Positions 63,961 to 64,000 of a DNA stretch of 64,000 bases are shown piece by piece; the stretch's first letter is position 1; each line of letters begins with the position of its first letter. This DNA is from a virus, in IMG/VR virus record IMGVR_UViG_3300005466_000027, positions 1-64,000 of that record; one strand, given 5' to 3'. Both the position numbers and the translations under genes were made by a program. The notes under the pieces are model-generated. The model saw only the letters and a list, made by a program, of their open reading frames with translations, made no database searches and was not told the origin of the DNA.

Positions 63961-64000
63961 GGAACATCTCACCGCCGCCATGACCCAGCTCGCACAAGAC
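63950..64000 (+). CDS. Partial gene at window end, possible E1-beta/transketolase-like start
   Basis: ATG at 63950 overlaps the preceding gene's last codons; the frame stays open to the edge. Only MTYKEHLTAAMTQLAQD is visible. This resembles the opening helix of pyruvate dehydrogenase E1-beta/transketolase-like proteins, seen in sugar pathways, but 17 residues are too few for a firm call. Confidence 0.35.
   Translation, partial: MTYKEHLTAAMTQLAQD

Noticed and set aside
1-64000. CRISPR array, integrase, insertion sequences, rRNA
   Set aside because: No regularly spaced repeats, no tyrosine or serine recombinase motifs, no transposase, and no rRNA-like sequence were seen. The only mobile-type gene is the HNH endonuclease, plus a second HNH-like gene at 15190.

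Overview
The window is one continuous stretch of a tailed double-stranded DNA phage (Caudoviricetes) or prophage-like element. It is gene-dense and mostly GC-rich, genes commonly overlap by ATGA, and it carries a large terminase, a putative major capsid protein, a lysis cassette, a replication operon with a family A DNA polymerase and a primase-helicase, tRNA genes and many tiny accessory genes. No rRNA, host housekeeping operon, integrase, insertion sequence or CRISPR array was seen. Shine-Dalgarno sites (GGAGG), a periplasm-directed muramidase and lipoprotein- and spanin-like genes suggest a Gram-negative host. The host cannot be named from sequence alone. Both ends cut through genes.

Layout. 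(1) 1-12 kb, plus strand: head morphogenesis. It holds the end of a probable portal gene, a scaffold-like protein, an inserted HNH endonuclease on the minus strand, the large terminase, two large structural proteins, a collagen-like protein followed at once by a 2-oxoglutarate/Fe(II) oxygenase, then the putative major capsid gene with its own promoter and terminator, and small virion-like proteins. (2) 11.7-14.4 kb, plus strand: a stand-alone CheY-like receiver and a lysis module with a membrane-anchored muramidase. (3) 14.4-39.7 kb, minus strand: early region. It includes an SNF2 helicase, VRR-NUC nuclease, DNA polymerase split into two genes around a third small gene, DUF2815 single-strand binding protein, RecB-like DUF2800 nuclease, two DEDD exonucleases in the window (one here), an SF3 primase-helicase, an XRE repressor in its own transcription unit, a cytosine methyltransferase-like gene and about 25 small unknown genes. 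(4) 39.7-41.0 kb: divergent control region with promoters, exclusive hairpins and short repeats. (5) 41.0-44.6 kb, plus strand: accessory small genes including a dual-specificity phosphatase. (6) 44.6-45.4 kb: a tRNA-like gene, a structured RNA candidate and tRNA-Pro, closed by two terminators. (7) 45.4-64 kb, plus strand: two virion or ejection-type proteins, a 2513-residue polyvalent protein, ATP-grasp, vWA, RHH and HTH proteins, a terminase small subunit candidate, and a cluster of glycosyltransferase and methyltransferase genes.

How it fits together. The leftward operons supply DNA replication, nucleases and host-takeover proteins. The rightward segments supply particle assembly, lysis and virion or host-surface modification. 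A recurring promoter class (TTGACG, about 17 bases, TA-rich -10) often sits only 6 to 8 bases upstream of an ATG, so several transcripts, including the XRE and RHH regulators, are probably leaderless. The most unusual pieces are the collagen/hydroxylase pair, the three-gene polymerase locus, the structured RNA with a perfect 16-bp closing helix, a primase C-terminal domain reused in a DNA-binding protein, and a major-capsid gene fragment found inside a zinc-ribbon gene.
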